The translations under genes and the position numbers were made by a program. 64,000 nucleotides of DNA, from the NCBI GenBank assembly GCA_964465145.1, contig CAYXJR010000001.1, positions 62,001 through 126,000 of the forward strand. Reading direction: 5' to 3'. Source of the DNA: JAUVKA01 sp964465145 (GTDB taxonomy: Bacteria > Bacteroidota > Bacteroidia > Bacteroidales > UBA12481). Below the pieces are notes generated by a model. The model did no database searches. It was not told the DNA's origin and worked only from the letters and a program-made list of their open reading frames with translations. This document shows, one piece after another, positions 18,598-27,159 of this stretch (positions are counted from its first letter, which is position 1; each line of letters opens with the position of its first letter).

Positions 18598-20340
18598 TCA
18601 AATTCCCCAATTGACCAGTCGATTATCTTTTGGAGCGGTTTTCCTTAACCGCTCCCTTATTTTATCATTATACATCCAGTTATAACGTAATCTTGAAATG
18701 GCATTGGGCTGGTCATGGTCGCCATTCCAGCAGTGCTCGCATCTGTCGCCGTAGTCGACCTCACCACCGTAATAGGGATCAGTTGTGCTTTCCAGAAATT
18801 CCTCCATCAGCATAACAGCATTATTCAGGTAGTAATTATCCATATCACCGCAGTAAATATGAATCTTACCTTTCAGCTTGGGCCCAAGGGTTTCCCAATC
18901 ACGTTCCAGGATATACCTGAGATCATAATTCTCCTTCCAATATTCAGCAACTTCCTTATCAATCTCTCCTGATAATTTATCCCATATCGGTTTTGGATAT
19001 CCATTATCATCCATAGGGCTGTAAACGGCCTGCCAGATATCCCATTGTCCTCCCGAGCGGCTGTTGGTGCCAAGCACTAGTTCCATGATATTTGAATCCT
19101 CGATAGTCGAACTGACATGTCCCAGGTAATTGCGATGGCCTGGCCTTGCAGTTCGCTTAAACTCGCTGTCGAGATAGTAGGCATTGTTATCTTCGTATAT
19201 ATCTACTACCGTATAAGCTCTGAAATCTATGGGGTCCGGGCAAGCAGCAAAGCAAGCATTAAACTCATCCGGGTAGAGAACCTGAACAGCCAGAGCTTCC
19301 CAACCACCTGTTGAGCCCCCGTAGGTAAAGCGTCCCCAACCTTCACCAACACAATTGAACTTATCTTCAATTACCGGCAGAAGTTCATACATTATGGCAT
19401 CACCATATGGGCCGATATTGGCTGAATTAACAGCATAGGAGTCATCATAATAAGGATTCTGGTGCTGAATCTCAATGATCACATAACGGGGAAAATCAGG
19501 AGAGATCCAATTCTGATAAAACCCGAAAGCTTCTTTTTGCTGAATATAACTATAACCGGTTATGCCAAACCTCGAATTGAAGATTGTATCATTAGGATCA
19601 GCATCGGGAGGGGCAGTCCGGAACCCACCGAATGAATAAGGAAAATGTCCTTGAAAAACAAACAATGGATATTGGGTTTCAGAGTCAGGATCAAATCCAA
19701 AAGGGGCTAAAACATTGGCTTGCAAGTACATTGGCCTGCCCCAGAATTCAGATAATTTTTCACTTTTAATTTTAATGTGCTGAATAAATTCGGTGTCTTC
19801 AGGCGGCTCTATCGGAGGGATGACCTGATCCAGTTCCAAATTTATTGTTGGTTGTGACCCTGATTCTACACTAATCGCTATTGGTTCAGAAAAAAGGTTC
19901 CCGGGCGAGCTATTCCACTGCTGCCCCTCCCCCTGGTCCATATGCATTTTTACAGTATGACCTGTTGACAGATTAAAAGTTTCATATAGGTTGAGAATAA
20001 CCTGTACATAATATTCTCCTGGGGGAATCTCAGAAAGGTCCCTGATCGGATATCCCAGGCTGGAACAGTCAAAATCGATGGATCTACCAGGTTTCCATGC
20101 TTCAACATCCATTCCAAATACCAATTGAGTTCCTGCCCCGTCGGAGATCTGGAAACGTGGCTCCTGGCGATCATTGGAAGAGAGAAGGAATATCAGGCGG
20201 CCATCAATTGTTTCGGCATCGACTGATTCCGGTAGAAGAACTGAAATTTGCCATTTCTCCTCTGAGCTGGTGCAAGAGTTCAAAGACAAGGATATCAAAA
20301 CAAAAGGAAGAATAATTGGGATAATTCGGAAAAATTTCAT
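18598..20340 (-). CDS. Esterase-like alpha/beta-hydrolase lipoprotein
   Basis: Translation is best started at 20340 (MKFFRIIPIILPFVLISLSL, lipobox LNSC); an upstream in-frame ATG at 20433 runs through a heptamer array. The protein is about 580 aa. Residues about 1-200 are beta-rich. The C-terminal part is a putative-esterase (enterochelin-esterase-like) alpha/beta hydrolase with the nucleophile elbow YGGSTGGWEA, and HCWNGDHDQ near the end as a likely catalytic His region. It could be a carbohydrate esterase removing acyl groups from glycans, but the sequence does not define the substrate. It is monocistronic and convergent with the M16 region. Confidence 0.7.
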   Translation of the reverse strand: MKFFRIIPIILPFVLISLSLNSCTSSEEKWQISVLLPESVDAETIDGRLIFLLSSNDRQEPRFQISDGAGTQLVFGMDVEAWKPGRSIDFDCSSLGYPIRDLSEIPPGEYYVQVILNLYETFNLSTGHTVKMHMDQGEGQQWNSSPGNLFSEPIAISVESGSQPTINLELDQVIPPIEPPEDTEFIQHIKIKSEKLSEFWGRPMYLQANVLAPFGFDPDSETQYPLFVFQGHFPYSFGGFRTAPPDADPNDTIFNSRFGITGYSYIQQKEAFGFYQNWISPDFPRYVIIEIQHQNPYYDDSYAVNSANIGPYGDAIMYELLPVIEDKFNCVGEGWGRFTYGGSTGGWEALAVQVLYPDEFNACFAACPDPIDFRAYTVVDIYEDNNAYYLDSEFKRTARPGHRNYLGHVSSTIEDSNIMELVLGTNSRSGGQWDIWQAVYSPMDDNGYPKPIWDKLSGEIDKEVAEYWKENYDLRYILERDWETLGPKLKGKIHIYCGDMDNYYLNNAVMLMEEFLESTTDPYYGGEVDYGDRCEHCWNGDHDQPNAISRLRYNWMYNDKIRERLRKTAPKDNRLVNWGI

Positions 20341-20402
20341 GGCGACAAGGATTTGATTTTCAAATAAAGATAAGAAAAGACGGGGAAAACACCAGCACCT
20401 TA

Positions 20403-20451
20403 CAACCAACAACCTGCAACCAACAACCTGCAACCAACAACCTGCAACCTG
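20403..20451. repeat. Heptamer array CAACCAA/CAACCTG
   Basis: Seven consecutive 7-bp units alternate CAACCAA and CAACCTG, giving a 14-bp higher-order repeat. The array lies between divergent genes, upstream of both. Confidence 0.85.
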
Positions 20452-20494
20452 ATAATCTTCCTAAAAACTAGTGACAGAACAATATTTTCTTTAT

Positions 20495-20502
20495 TATTTT
20501 TG
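20495..20502 (+). promoter_or_regulatory. Candidate -7 promoter element
   Basis: TATTTTTG matches TAnnTTTG, the Bacteroidota housekeeping -7 element, about 50 bp before the ATG at 20553. I see no clear TTTG -33 partner. Confidence 0.35.
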
Positions 20503-20552
20503 TTTAGCTCATATTATGAGGTAAAGAACTGTCTAACTCAATTTAAGAAAAT

Positions 20553-21212
20553 ATGAAGAATCCTAAGAAGTTCTTTTATAATTGCATGTCTTTCTGTTTC
20601 CTATTTACCATTGCATCTATAATACTATTAGTGGATAGTTCCTGTGAAAAAAATGGTTTACTCGAGTCAAACAATCCAGAAAAATACTATCCACTCTCGG
20701 TAGGAAATTTCTGGGTTTACGAATCCTCTTATACGACGAATGGAGGGAACAAAGCATCAATTGGAACAGATAGTATTGTGGTAAAAAAAGACACCATTAT
20801 GAGGGGTCAAACTTATTACCTTGTTGAAGGGACCTTTTTGGGCAACAGGCCATATAAGGAGTATCTGACCTATGTAAAACAGCGGGTAATTAGTATAAAT
20901 GGGAAGGTTTGGTTTGAAGGTACAGATTTCGGTAGTATTGTCAATTCCTATGCCTCAGTGATCGGACAAGATACAAGTTATAGCGAGAAATTCTATATGG
21001 AGAGGCCAGGGTTAGGAGTAAGTGTACCGGCCGGAAAATTTGAAACATTGGCTTTGGTTGGGATCTATAAGAACCCCACTGTTTCTGACCAGGTTAATAT
21101 ACATGCTGAATGGCATTATGCCAAGGATATTGGTCTTATTAGAGTATTTTCAGACTATATCACCGCCAAATACATAATTGAGATGGATCTGGTTGAATAT
21201 CATGTTGAGTGA
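20553..21212 (+). CDS. Hypothetical lipoprotein
   Basis: The 219-aa product has an N-terminal hydrophobic segment and a lipobox-like VDSSC near residue 30, so it is probably an outer-membrane lipoprotein. The segment KYYPLSVGNFWVYES recurs at the start of many uncharacterised Bacteroidota lipoproteins of about 200-250 aa. The rest is beta-rich and ends in a complete stop. No catalytic motif is visible and the neighbours (an esterase and a DDAH-like enzyme) are unrelated. Confidence 0.65.
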   Translation: MKNPKKFFYNCMSFCFLFTIASIILLVDSSCEKNGLLESNNPEKYYPLSVGNFWVYESSYTTNGGNKASIGTDSIVVKKDTIMRGQTYYLVEGTFLGNRPYKEYLTYVKQRVISINGKVWFEGTDFGSIVNSYASVIGQDTSYSEKFYMERPGLGVSVPAGKFETLALVGIYKNPTVSDQVNIHAEWHYAKDIGLIRVFSDYITAKYIIEMDLVEYHVE

Positions 21213-21368
21213 TGAGTAAAAAGACGTAGGGCACCCAATCGAGTCGGGATCTCCACTTTGCTCCAACAAGACGTAAGACACTTCTTCCAGCATCAGATAT
21301 CAGAGTCTCCGGGTATATGAGGTTCCTTGTCCCCTTTTTCCCCTGTCCCATGTCCAGTGTCCCCGCTA

Positions 21369-22130
21369 TTAAAACCTCAACGACAAACAACTTAAGCCGC
21401 CATCCAATTTGCGAAATTCTGATACATCAACTTCGATGATATCATAGCCGGCATCAATAATCTTTTGCCGTGATTCGGGATAGCCCTCTGGTATTATAAC
21501 TTTATCATTGACCCAGATGCAATTGGCCGCATAGCTTTCATCCTCAGTGATTTCAACAATATTGAACCTGCTGAACTCCTGATTATCAAGAAATTCCCCG
21601 CAAACGAGCAGGTTGCTATTTTCCAAATAGGACATGCCTGTCTTTAAGTGCAGCACCTTTTCAAGCTTTATCATGGAGCCTGTCATTCCATGCTTGTTTA
21701 AAATCCCAATGACTTGCCCTGCCCCGTGTAAATTGGTCCGCTCTGATAAACCAATGTAATAATGATTCCCAGCCATCATAATATCTCCCGCTTCAATAGT
21801 CCCGGGGGAAATAATTTCTTCAATATCAGTATAGAATTCCTGGATTACTGTCTTCATTCCAGCGATTTCACCCCTCCTGGATAAGGCTCCTGGATTTGTG
21901 ATAATCGCACAATAAGGAGTTAATAAGGCCGTGTCTTCAACAAAAACTGAATCAGGGAAAGACTCATCTGCCGGCAATACCCTGACATCAAGCCCACAGC
22001 TTATTAATGCATTGATATATTCTTTATGCTGAACCACTGCTTTATCGTAATCGGGGATGCCCAGATTAGCTTCAGTAAGGCCATTTATCATGCTCTCTCC
22101 CGGTTTCCTGACTATAGCTTTTGAAAACAT
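21369..22130 (-). CDS. Dimethylarginine dimethylaminohydrolase / arginine-deiminase-like amidinohydrolase
   Basis: The 253-aa protein (from MFSKAIVRKPG) has the DDAH architecture: PDSVFVEDTALL, GTIEAGDIMMAG, HLKTG with H161, and a C-terminal GGLSCLSLRF with nucleophile C248. The family hydrolyses methylated arginines to citrulline plus an amine, or a related guanidino compound. An in-frame ATG at 22142 would add four residues. A well-spaced Bacteroidota promoter lies about 100 bp upstream. The array-like sequence after its stop (21340-21366) contains 7-bp GTCC units. Confidence 0.88.
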   Translation of the reverse strand: MFSKAIVRKPGESMINGLTEANLGIPDYDKAVVQHKEYINALISCGLDVRVLPADESFPDSVFVEDTALLTPYCAIITNPGALSRRGEIAGMKTVIQEFYTDIEEIISPGTIEAGDIMMAGNHYYIGLSERTNLHGAGQVIGILNKHGMTGSMIKLEKVLHLKTGMSYLENSNLLVCGEFLDNQEFSRFNIVEITEDESYAANCIWVNDKVIIPEGYPESRQKIIDAGYDIIEVDVSEFRKLDGGLSCLSLRF

Positions 22131-22230
22131 TTTGTCCATCAATAAAATTCCTAATCTTGGTAAACCTTAGTGTGTACTTTGTATTCCTTTGTGTAAATAA
22201 TTCTTAACAAAAAGGGCTCTATGTATTTCA

Positions 22231-22260
22231 CAAAGGTACACAATGGACTTATTATCCAAA
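22231..22260 (-). promoter_or_regulatory. Promoter for the DDAH-like gene
   Basis: On the minus strand TTTG (22260-22257) is followed after 18 bp by TACCTTTG (22238-22231), a close match to the Bacteroidota TTTG/TAnnTTTG promoter. It faces the amidinohydrolase gene. Confidence 0.6.
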
Positions 22261-22354
22261 TTGGCAATAAACAGGACATTTTGGAGATTAAAGTTATTAT
22301 AGCCTGAATTATTAAATATTAAATTTGATAGATTATAAATCAAACTTGAATTCT

Positions 22355-24784
22355 ATGAAGCGGCTATTATATTTTTCGATAATTTGCTCAATTCTAATTT
22401 TACCTACCGCCTGTAATGGCATCAAGAACAACGAAAGGTCGGAGGGGTTGAACTCTGAAAGCAAGGCACTCTGGATTTCCGACAGGATCGAACAGCCGGC
22501 CAGCGATTCATTGTTCTATCTGGATAATCCCTCACCGCTGTTCCGTAAAGAGTTCATTCCACAAAACCCTCTAAAAAAGGCAACCCTTTATATCACAGCA
22601 GCCGGGTATTATAAAGCTACAATTAACGGCAAAAGGGTTGGCGATCATCTTCTTGATCCCGCCTGGACCAACTTCAGCAAAAGAATCTACTACTCTGAAT
22701 ATGATTTAACCTCCGCTATACTGGAAAGCGAAAATTGTATTGGTGTGACCCTGGGAAACGGCTTTTATAACCCTCTGCCGTTAAAGATGTGGGGGGGCAG
22801 GAATATCAGGGAAGAACTGCCGGTTGGAAGGCCGTCATTCATTGCCAGCCTTGTTTTAGAATACGAAAATGGAAAAACAGAAGAAATAGTATCTGATAAT
22901 TCATGGAAATACGCCTATGGCCCGATGTTAAAAAATAATGTTTACCTGGGTGAAGTTTATGATGCCCGGCGTGAGGTTAAGGGATGGGATAAACCAGATT
23001 TTGAAGAGAAAAACTGGAAACAGGCAATTATAGCCAAGAACCCGGGCGGAGAGCTGCAAGAATCTTTTTTCCCACCTATACAGGTCACAAAAAAGATTGT
23101 TCCAAAAGAAATATATTCACCTGAAGAGGGCTTATATATTGTGGACATGGGAATAAATATCACCGGGGCCTATAAAATAAAACTGTCGGGTAATACAGGC
23201 GATACCATAACTTTCAGGTTCGGGGAAAGGATTTATGATGACGGCAGCCTTAATCCCATGACAACTGTTTGCGGACAAATCAAAAGAGGAGGGGTTGGCG
23301 GGCCGGGAGCTCCGGCAATAGCCTGGCAAACTGATAGTTATATTATCGGAGACAACAATGGAGGCTGGTACCGTCCCGAATTTACCTTCCACACTTTCAG
23401 GTATATGGAAATAGCAGGATTGCAGGAAAAACCAATGGTTTCTGATATCGAAGGCCTGGCATTTAACACAAATGTTCCCAACAACAACAGCTTTTCCTGC
23501 TCATCTGATCTGATCAATTCCATTCAGGCAGCTGTTGAAAGAACCTTCCTGAATAACCTCATCAGTGTGCAATCTGATTGCCCGGCCAGGGAAAAGTTCG
23601 GCTATGGCGGCGACCTAAATGCCACAAGTGAAGCCTTCATTTACAATTTTGATATGCAGTATTTTTATCGTAAAACGATATACGATTGGGTAGATGCTAT
23701 CAGAGATTCAACATTCATAGATACTGCTCCTTTTGTTGGAATAAAATATTGCGGCTTAAGCTGGGAATCGGCCTGGATAATAACTCAATATTATCTCTAT
23801 TTATATTACAATGACACAGATATTATTGAAGAACTGTACGAATTAGATAAAAAATGGATGGACAAAGTGGCGAGAATTCATCCTGAAGGTATTGTAGCCG
23901 AAGGTTTAAGCGATCATGAATCCCTGGAGCCTGTACCTGTTCGGTTAACAGGCACAAGCCATTACTATCAGTGTGCCGGCATAATGCAGGAATTCGCCTC
24001 GGTGATGGGCGACAAAGAAAATGAGGAGAAATATGGCAATCTGGCAGATAAGTTGAAAAATCTGATAAAAGAAGAATTTTGGGATAAGCCTGTGGAAGGA
24101 AAAATAAACAGGCAGACATTATTTGCCACGCTTCTATATCATGGCATAGTGCCTGAGGATGAGATCCCCGCTGCTAAAGACTCTCTACAGAAAGCTGTCC
24201 AGTATGGGATTTCAGGACATTTTACAACCGGGATATTCGGGACCAAGTATGTACTTGAGACTTTGTCGGAATATTCATCTGCACAGAATGTTTTTGATAT
24301 TGTTAACAGCACAGCATTCCCCGGCTGGGGATTTATGATCGACCATGGGGCAACAACAATCTGGGAAACATGGAAAGAGAGCGATAACACCTTTTCCAAT
24401 TGCCATCCAATGTTTGGCATGGTATCAGAGTGGTTCTACAGATGGCTGGGCGGGATCAGACCGGATCCGGAACATCCCGGCTTTAAGGTATTTACTTTAG
24501 CACCAAACACTCCCGAAGGCCTTAGTTTCAGCAACTGCACCTACCAATCCCCACAGGGAGAGATCGTATCGAACTGGAAGCTTCAGGAATCCGGCTGGTA
24601 CACTTTTGAAATGACCATCCCTGATGGATCACTTGCCAATGTTTCTTTGCCTGGGGGTGAATCCAGTGAGGTTTCCATCGAAAAGAATGGGAAAAAGATT
24701 GATGCCGGGAAAATCAAGGGCTTGGAATCTGGGAAGTTTGAGTTGAGGGCGGGGGAATATCTTATTAGGCTGAAGCCTTTATGA
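22355..24784 (+). CDS. Alpha-L-rhamnosidase, glycoside hydrolase family 78
   Basis: The start at 22355 yields a lipoprotein signal (MKRLLYFSIICSILILPTAC); the TTG-initiated extension upstream is unlikely. The 809-aa protein follows the GH78 order: N-terminal beta-sandwiches (KATLYITAAGYYKATINGKRVG, LDPAWTNFSKRIYYSEYDLT), an (alpha/alpha)6 barrel with DCPAREKFGYGGD bearing the acidic residues of the general-acid region, and HGATTIWETWKE with the candidate base Glu, then a C-terminal sandwich. It would release alpha-linked rhamnose from plant or algal glycans. It leads a co-oriented GH78-GH31-GH92 run. Confidence 0.92.
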   Translation: MKRLLYFSIICSILILPTACNGIKNNERSEGLNSESKALWISDRIEQPASDSLFYLDNPSPLFRKEFIPQNPLKKATLYITAAGYYKATINGKRVGDHLLDPAWTNFSKRIYYSEYDLTSAILESENCIGVTLGNGFYNPLPLKMWGGRNIREELPVGRPSFIASLVLEYENGKTEEIVSDNSWKYAYGPMLKNNVYLGEVYDARREVKGWDKPDFEEKNWKQAIIAKNPGGELQESFFPPIQVTKKIVPKEIYSPEEGLYIVDMGINITGAYKIKLSGNTGDTITFRFGERIYDDGSLNPMTTVCGQIKRGGVGGPGAPAIAWQTDSYIIGDNNGGWYRPEFTFHTFRYMEIAGLQEKPMVSDIEGLAFNTNVPNNNSFSCSSDLINSIQAAVERTFLNNLISVQSDCPAREKFGYGGDLNATSEAFIYNFDMQYFYRKTIYDWVDAIRDSTFIDTAPFVGIKYCGLSWESAWIITQYYLYLYYNDTDIIEELYELDKKWMDKVARIHPEGIVAEGLSDHESLEPVPVRLTGTSHYYQCAGIMQEFASVMGDKENEEKYGNLADKLKNLIKEEFWDKPVEGKINRQTLFATLLYHGIVPEDEIPAAKDSLQKAVQYGISGHFTTGIFGTKYVLETLSEYSSAQNVFDIVNSTAFPGWGFMIDHGATTIWETWKESDNTFSNCHPMFGMVSEWFYRWLGGIRPDPEHPGFKVFTLAPNTPEGLSFSNCTYQSPQGEIVSNWKLQESGWYTFEMTIPDGSLANVSLPGGESSEVSIEKNGKKIDAGKIKGLESGKFELRAGEYLIRLKPL

Positions 24785-24806
24785 AAAAACGCTGGTACAT
24801 CACCAG

Positions 24807-24892
24807 ATTCCTGCATTCGCAGGAATGACACTCACTTTTGCGAACAATAGCAATGATGGCAACTATTAGTGTCATCCCCGCGCAGGGGGATC
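24807..24892. repeat. Inverted pair of REP-like palindromes
   Basis: ATTCCTGC (24807-24814) pairs with GCAGGAAT (24819-24826). A related unit, GTCATCCCCGCGCAGGGGGATC at 24871-24892, lies in the opposite orientation. Such GTCATTCC(N)GCAGGAATC units are common dispersed bacterial intergenic elements. The 24785-24971 gap holds nothing else. Confidence 0.6.
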
Positions 24893-24971
24893 GGATTGTT
24901 AACGTAAAATGAATATCCAAGGACCATTTTTTATACTAATTTTATCCACCAAACAGCCCAAACCAAAACAC

Positions 24972-27101
24972 ATGAAATCATTAAATGTGCTCCTTACCTT
25001 AATCACGGTACTGCTTTTCTCGTCCTGCAGCACCACAAAGACTCCCTCCTGGGAATCCATCGCCAACGGCGTATGGAAATATTCTGTCGGGGACCCGGAT
25101 GCTGTGAATCTTCTTGATGCTGCAAAGGCAGTTCCTGATATCACCAGGCTTAATGATTTCAAACTTTCTGACTTTCCTTTTGATAAGGATCTTGTAGAAA
25201 TAAACGAGCTGGATGGCAAACTGTACATCAAGTTCCCCCTGGAAAAGGAAGAGCAGATTTATGGCCTTGGATTACAGTTCAATAGCATCAATAGAAGAGG
25301 GAAAATATACAATCTACATGTCGACCATTACGGAGGAAAAGATAATGGCAGAACCCATGCCCCGGTTCCATTCTATGTTTCCAGTAAAGGTTACGGGGTA
25401 TTAATCAATTCGGCCAGGTATATGACTGTATATGTGGGCTCGGCCAATCGTGTTGACAGCCCTAATCCTCCCGAAGTTTACGATCGCAATACAGATAGAA
25501 ATTGGTCTGCTCAGCCTGAATCGGATATGGTGGAAATCCTGATTCCTGATACGAATGCTGAAATAATTGTATTCCAGGGTGATTCACCCCTTGAAGCTGT
25601 TAGCAAATACAATCTCTACTGCGGAGGAGGATGTTTACCTCCCAAATGGGGTTTAGGTTTTACATACAGAACCCATACTTTATATTCGGATCATATGGTA
25701 ATCGAGGAGGTTGATCATTTTGAAAAAAATGGTTTTCCTTTAGATTTTATCGGGCTTGAACCGGGGTGGATGAGTATGTCATATCCCTGTTCTTTTGAGT
25801 GGGATGAAGAAAGATTCCCCCAGCCGGCAGATTTTGTGAAAACTATGCTCGATATGGGAGTCAGGGTTAATCTCTGGATGAATCCATACATTGCTCCTAA
25901 AGCAAAACTCTATGGTCCAATGCTGCCTTTCGCTGGAACTCATACCGTTTGGAATGGGATAGTCCCGGATTATACAATGGATGAAGCAAGAAAGATCTTT
26001 ACGGATTTCTATTCTCAAAATCAGCTTGATATTGGTGTGTCCGGACTGAAAATTGACGAGATTGATGGATACGACAACTGGTTATGGCCTGATGTTGCTT
26101 CCTTCCCATCCGGTATAAGTGCTGAGGAAATGAGGCAAATATATGGCCTTCTGATGCAGGACATGATTACCGACTTGTATCATAAAAAAAATACCAGGAC
26201 CTATGGTTTAACAAGGGCATCAAATGCAGGCGCCTCAAGATTTCCATTTGTTATTTACAATGATTATTATAAACATGAGGATTTCATTACAGCATTGATT
26301 AATTCAGGCTTTTCGGGCATTTTATGGACTCCTGAAGCAAGAAGTTCCGGCACAGGTGAAGAATGGCTGAGGAGGATTCAATCAGTATGCTTTTCACCAA
26401 TGGCAATGATCAATGCCTGGTCGAGCGGCACAAAACCCTGGTCATACCCTGAAGTTTATGAGGCGGTTAAGGATGTGGCCCTATTAAGAATGCAGCTCCT
26501 ACCCTATATCTATTCCACCTTCGCCGATTATCATTTCAATGGTATTCCGCCCATTCGGCCCATGCAATTAATTGAAGGTTTTGTGGATAATGAGGAGTCG
26601 GTGAAGGGTGAGCTGGACTATACAAAAAATCCTTATGAACTGGCTAAAAAAAGGGACATAAAAGACCAGTATATGTTTGGGGAGAATATCCTGGTTGCAC
26701 CTGTTTTTACCGGCCAGACAGGCAGGAGTGTGATATTGCCATCAAGTAAATGGTACGACTTTTATACTGGCGAATATGTTGGTGAAAATGAAATTATTCA
26801 AGTAGAAGCCAGGATAGAAAAAATCCCGTTATTTGTAAGAGACGGTGGAATAATCCCAATGATACCCCCAGTATTGCACACTCCCAAAAATGGAGAAATA
26901 CTACCACTTGAAGTTCGCCATTATGGTGAATCAGAAGGAGAATTCATGCTTTATGATGATGATGGTGAGACCTTCAATTATGAAAAAGGCGACTATTCCT
27001 GGACCAAACTAAGCGTAAAAAATAAAATAGGCAAGCATGAAAGAATAAGGGGAGAGATCTTTAACTACAACAATCTCTCATGGAGAGATATGACGAAATA
27101 A
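24972..27101 (+). CDS. Glycoside hydrolase family 31 protein (alpha-glucosidase/xylosidase-like)
   Basis: ATG at 24972 gives a lipoprotein signal (MKSLNVLLTLITVLLFSSC). The 709-aa protein has the GH31 N-terminal beta-sandwich, a TIM barrel with FTYRTHTLYS, LDFIGLEPGWM and VNLWMNPYIAP, and the nucleophile region SGLKIDEIDGYDNW; proximal and distal sandwich domains follow (LPSSKWYDFYTGEYV). The usual acid/base Asp is not obvious: the expected position reads TPEARSSGTGEEW, so I cannot assign an activity among glucosidase, xylosidase, galactosidase or lyase subgroups. It lies between the GH78 and GH92 genes. Confidence 0.85.
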   Translation: MKSLNVLLTLITVLLFSSCSTTKTPSWESIANGVWKYSVGDPDAVNLLDAAKAVPDITRLNDFKLSDFPFDKDLVEINELDGKLYIKFPLEKEEQIYGLGLQFNSINRRGKIYNLHVDHYGGKDNGRTHAPVPFYVSSKGYGVLINSARYMTVYVGSANRVDSPNPPEVYDRNTDRNWSAQPESDMVEILIPDTNAEIIVFQGDSPLEAVSKYNLYCGGGCLPPKWGLGFTYRTHTLYSDHMVIEEVDHFEKNGFPLDFIGLEPGWMSMSYPCSFEWDEERFPQPADFVKTMLDMGVRVNLWMNPYIAPKAKLYGPMLPFAGTHTVWNGIVPDYTMDEARKIFTDFYSQNQLDIGVSGLKIDEIDGYDNWLWPDVASFPSGISAEEMRQIYGLLMQDMITDLYHKKNTRTYGLTRASNAGASRFPFVIYNDYYKHEDFITALINSGFSGILWTPEARSSGTGEEWLRRIQSVCFSPMAMINAWSSGTKPWSYPEVYEAVKDVALLRMQLLPYIYSTFADYHFNGIPPIRPMQLIEGFVDNEESVKGELDYTKNPYELAKKRDIKDQYMFGENILVAPVFTGQTGRSVILPSSKWYDFYTGEYVGENEIIQVEARIEKIPLFVRDGGIIPMIPPVLHTPKNGEILPLEVRHYGESEGEFMLYDDDGETFNYEKGDYSWTKLSVKNKIGKHERIRGEIFNYNNLSWRDMTK

Positions 27102-27107
27102 ACCCGT

Positions 27108-27133
27108 AAGGAAAGGTCTATGTGCCTTTCCTT
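27108..27133. repeat. 9-bp hairpin between GH31 and GH92
   Basis: AAGGAAAGG (27108-27116) pairs with CCTTTCCTT (27125-27133). Its sequence context resembles the hairpin at 5348 and that at 42334, so it looks like a member of a dispersed palindrome family more than a dedicated terminator. Confidence 0.55.
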
Positions 27134-27159
27134 GATAGCACTGCAAAAAAGCAACTATA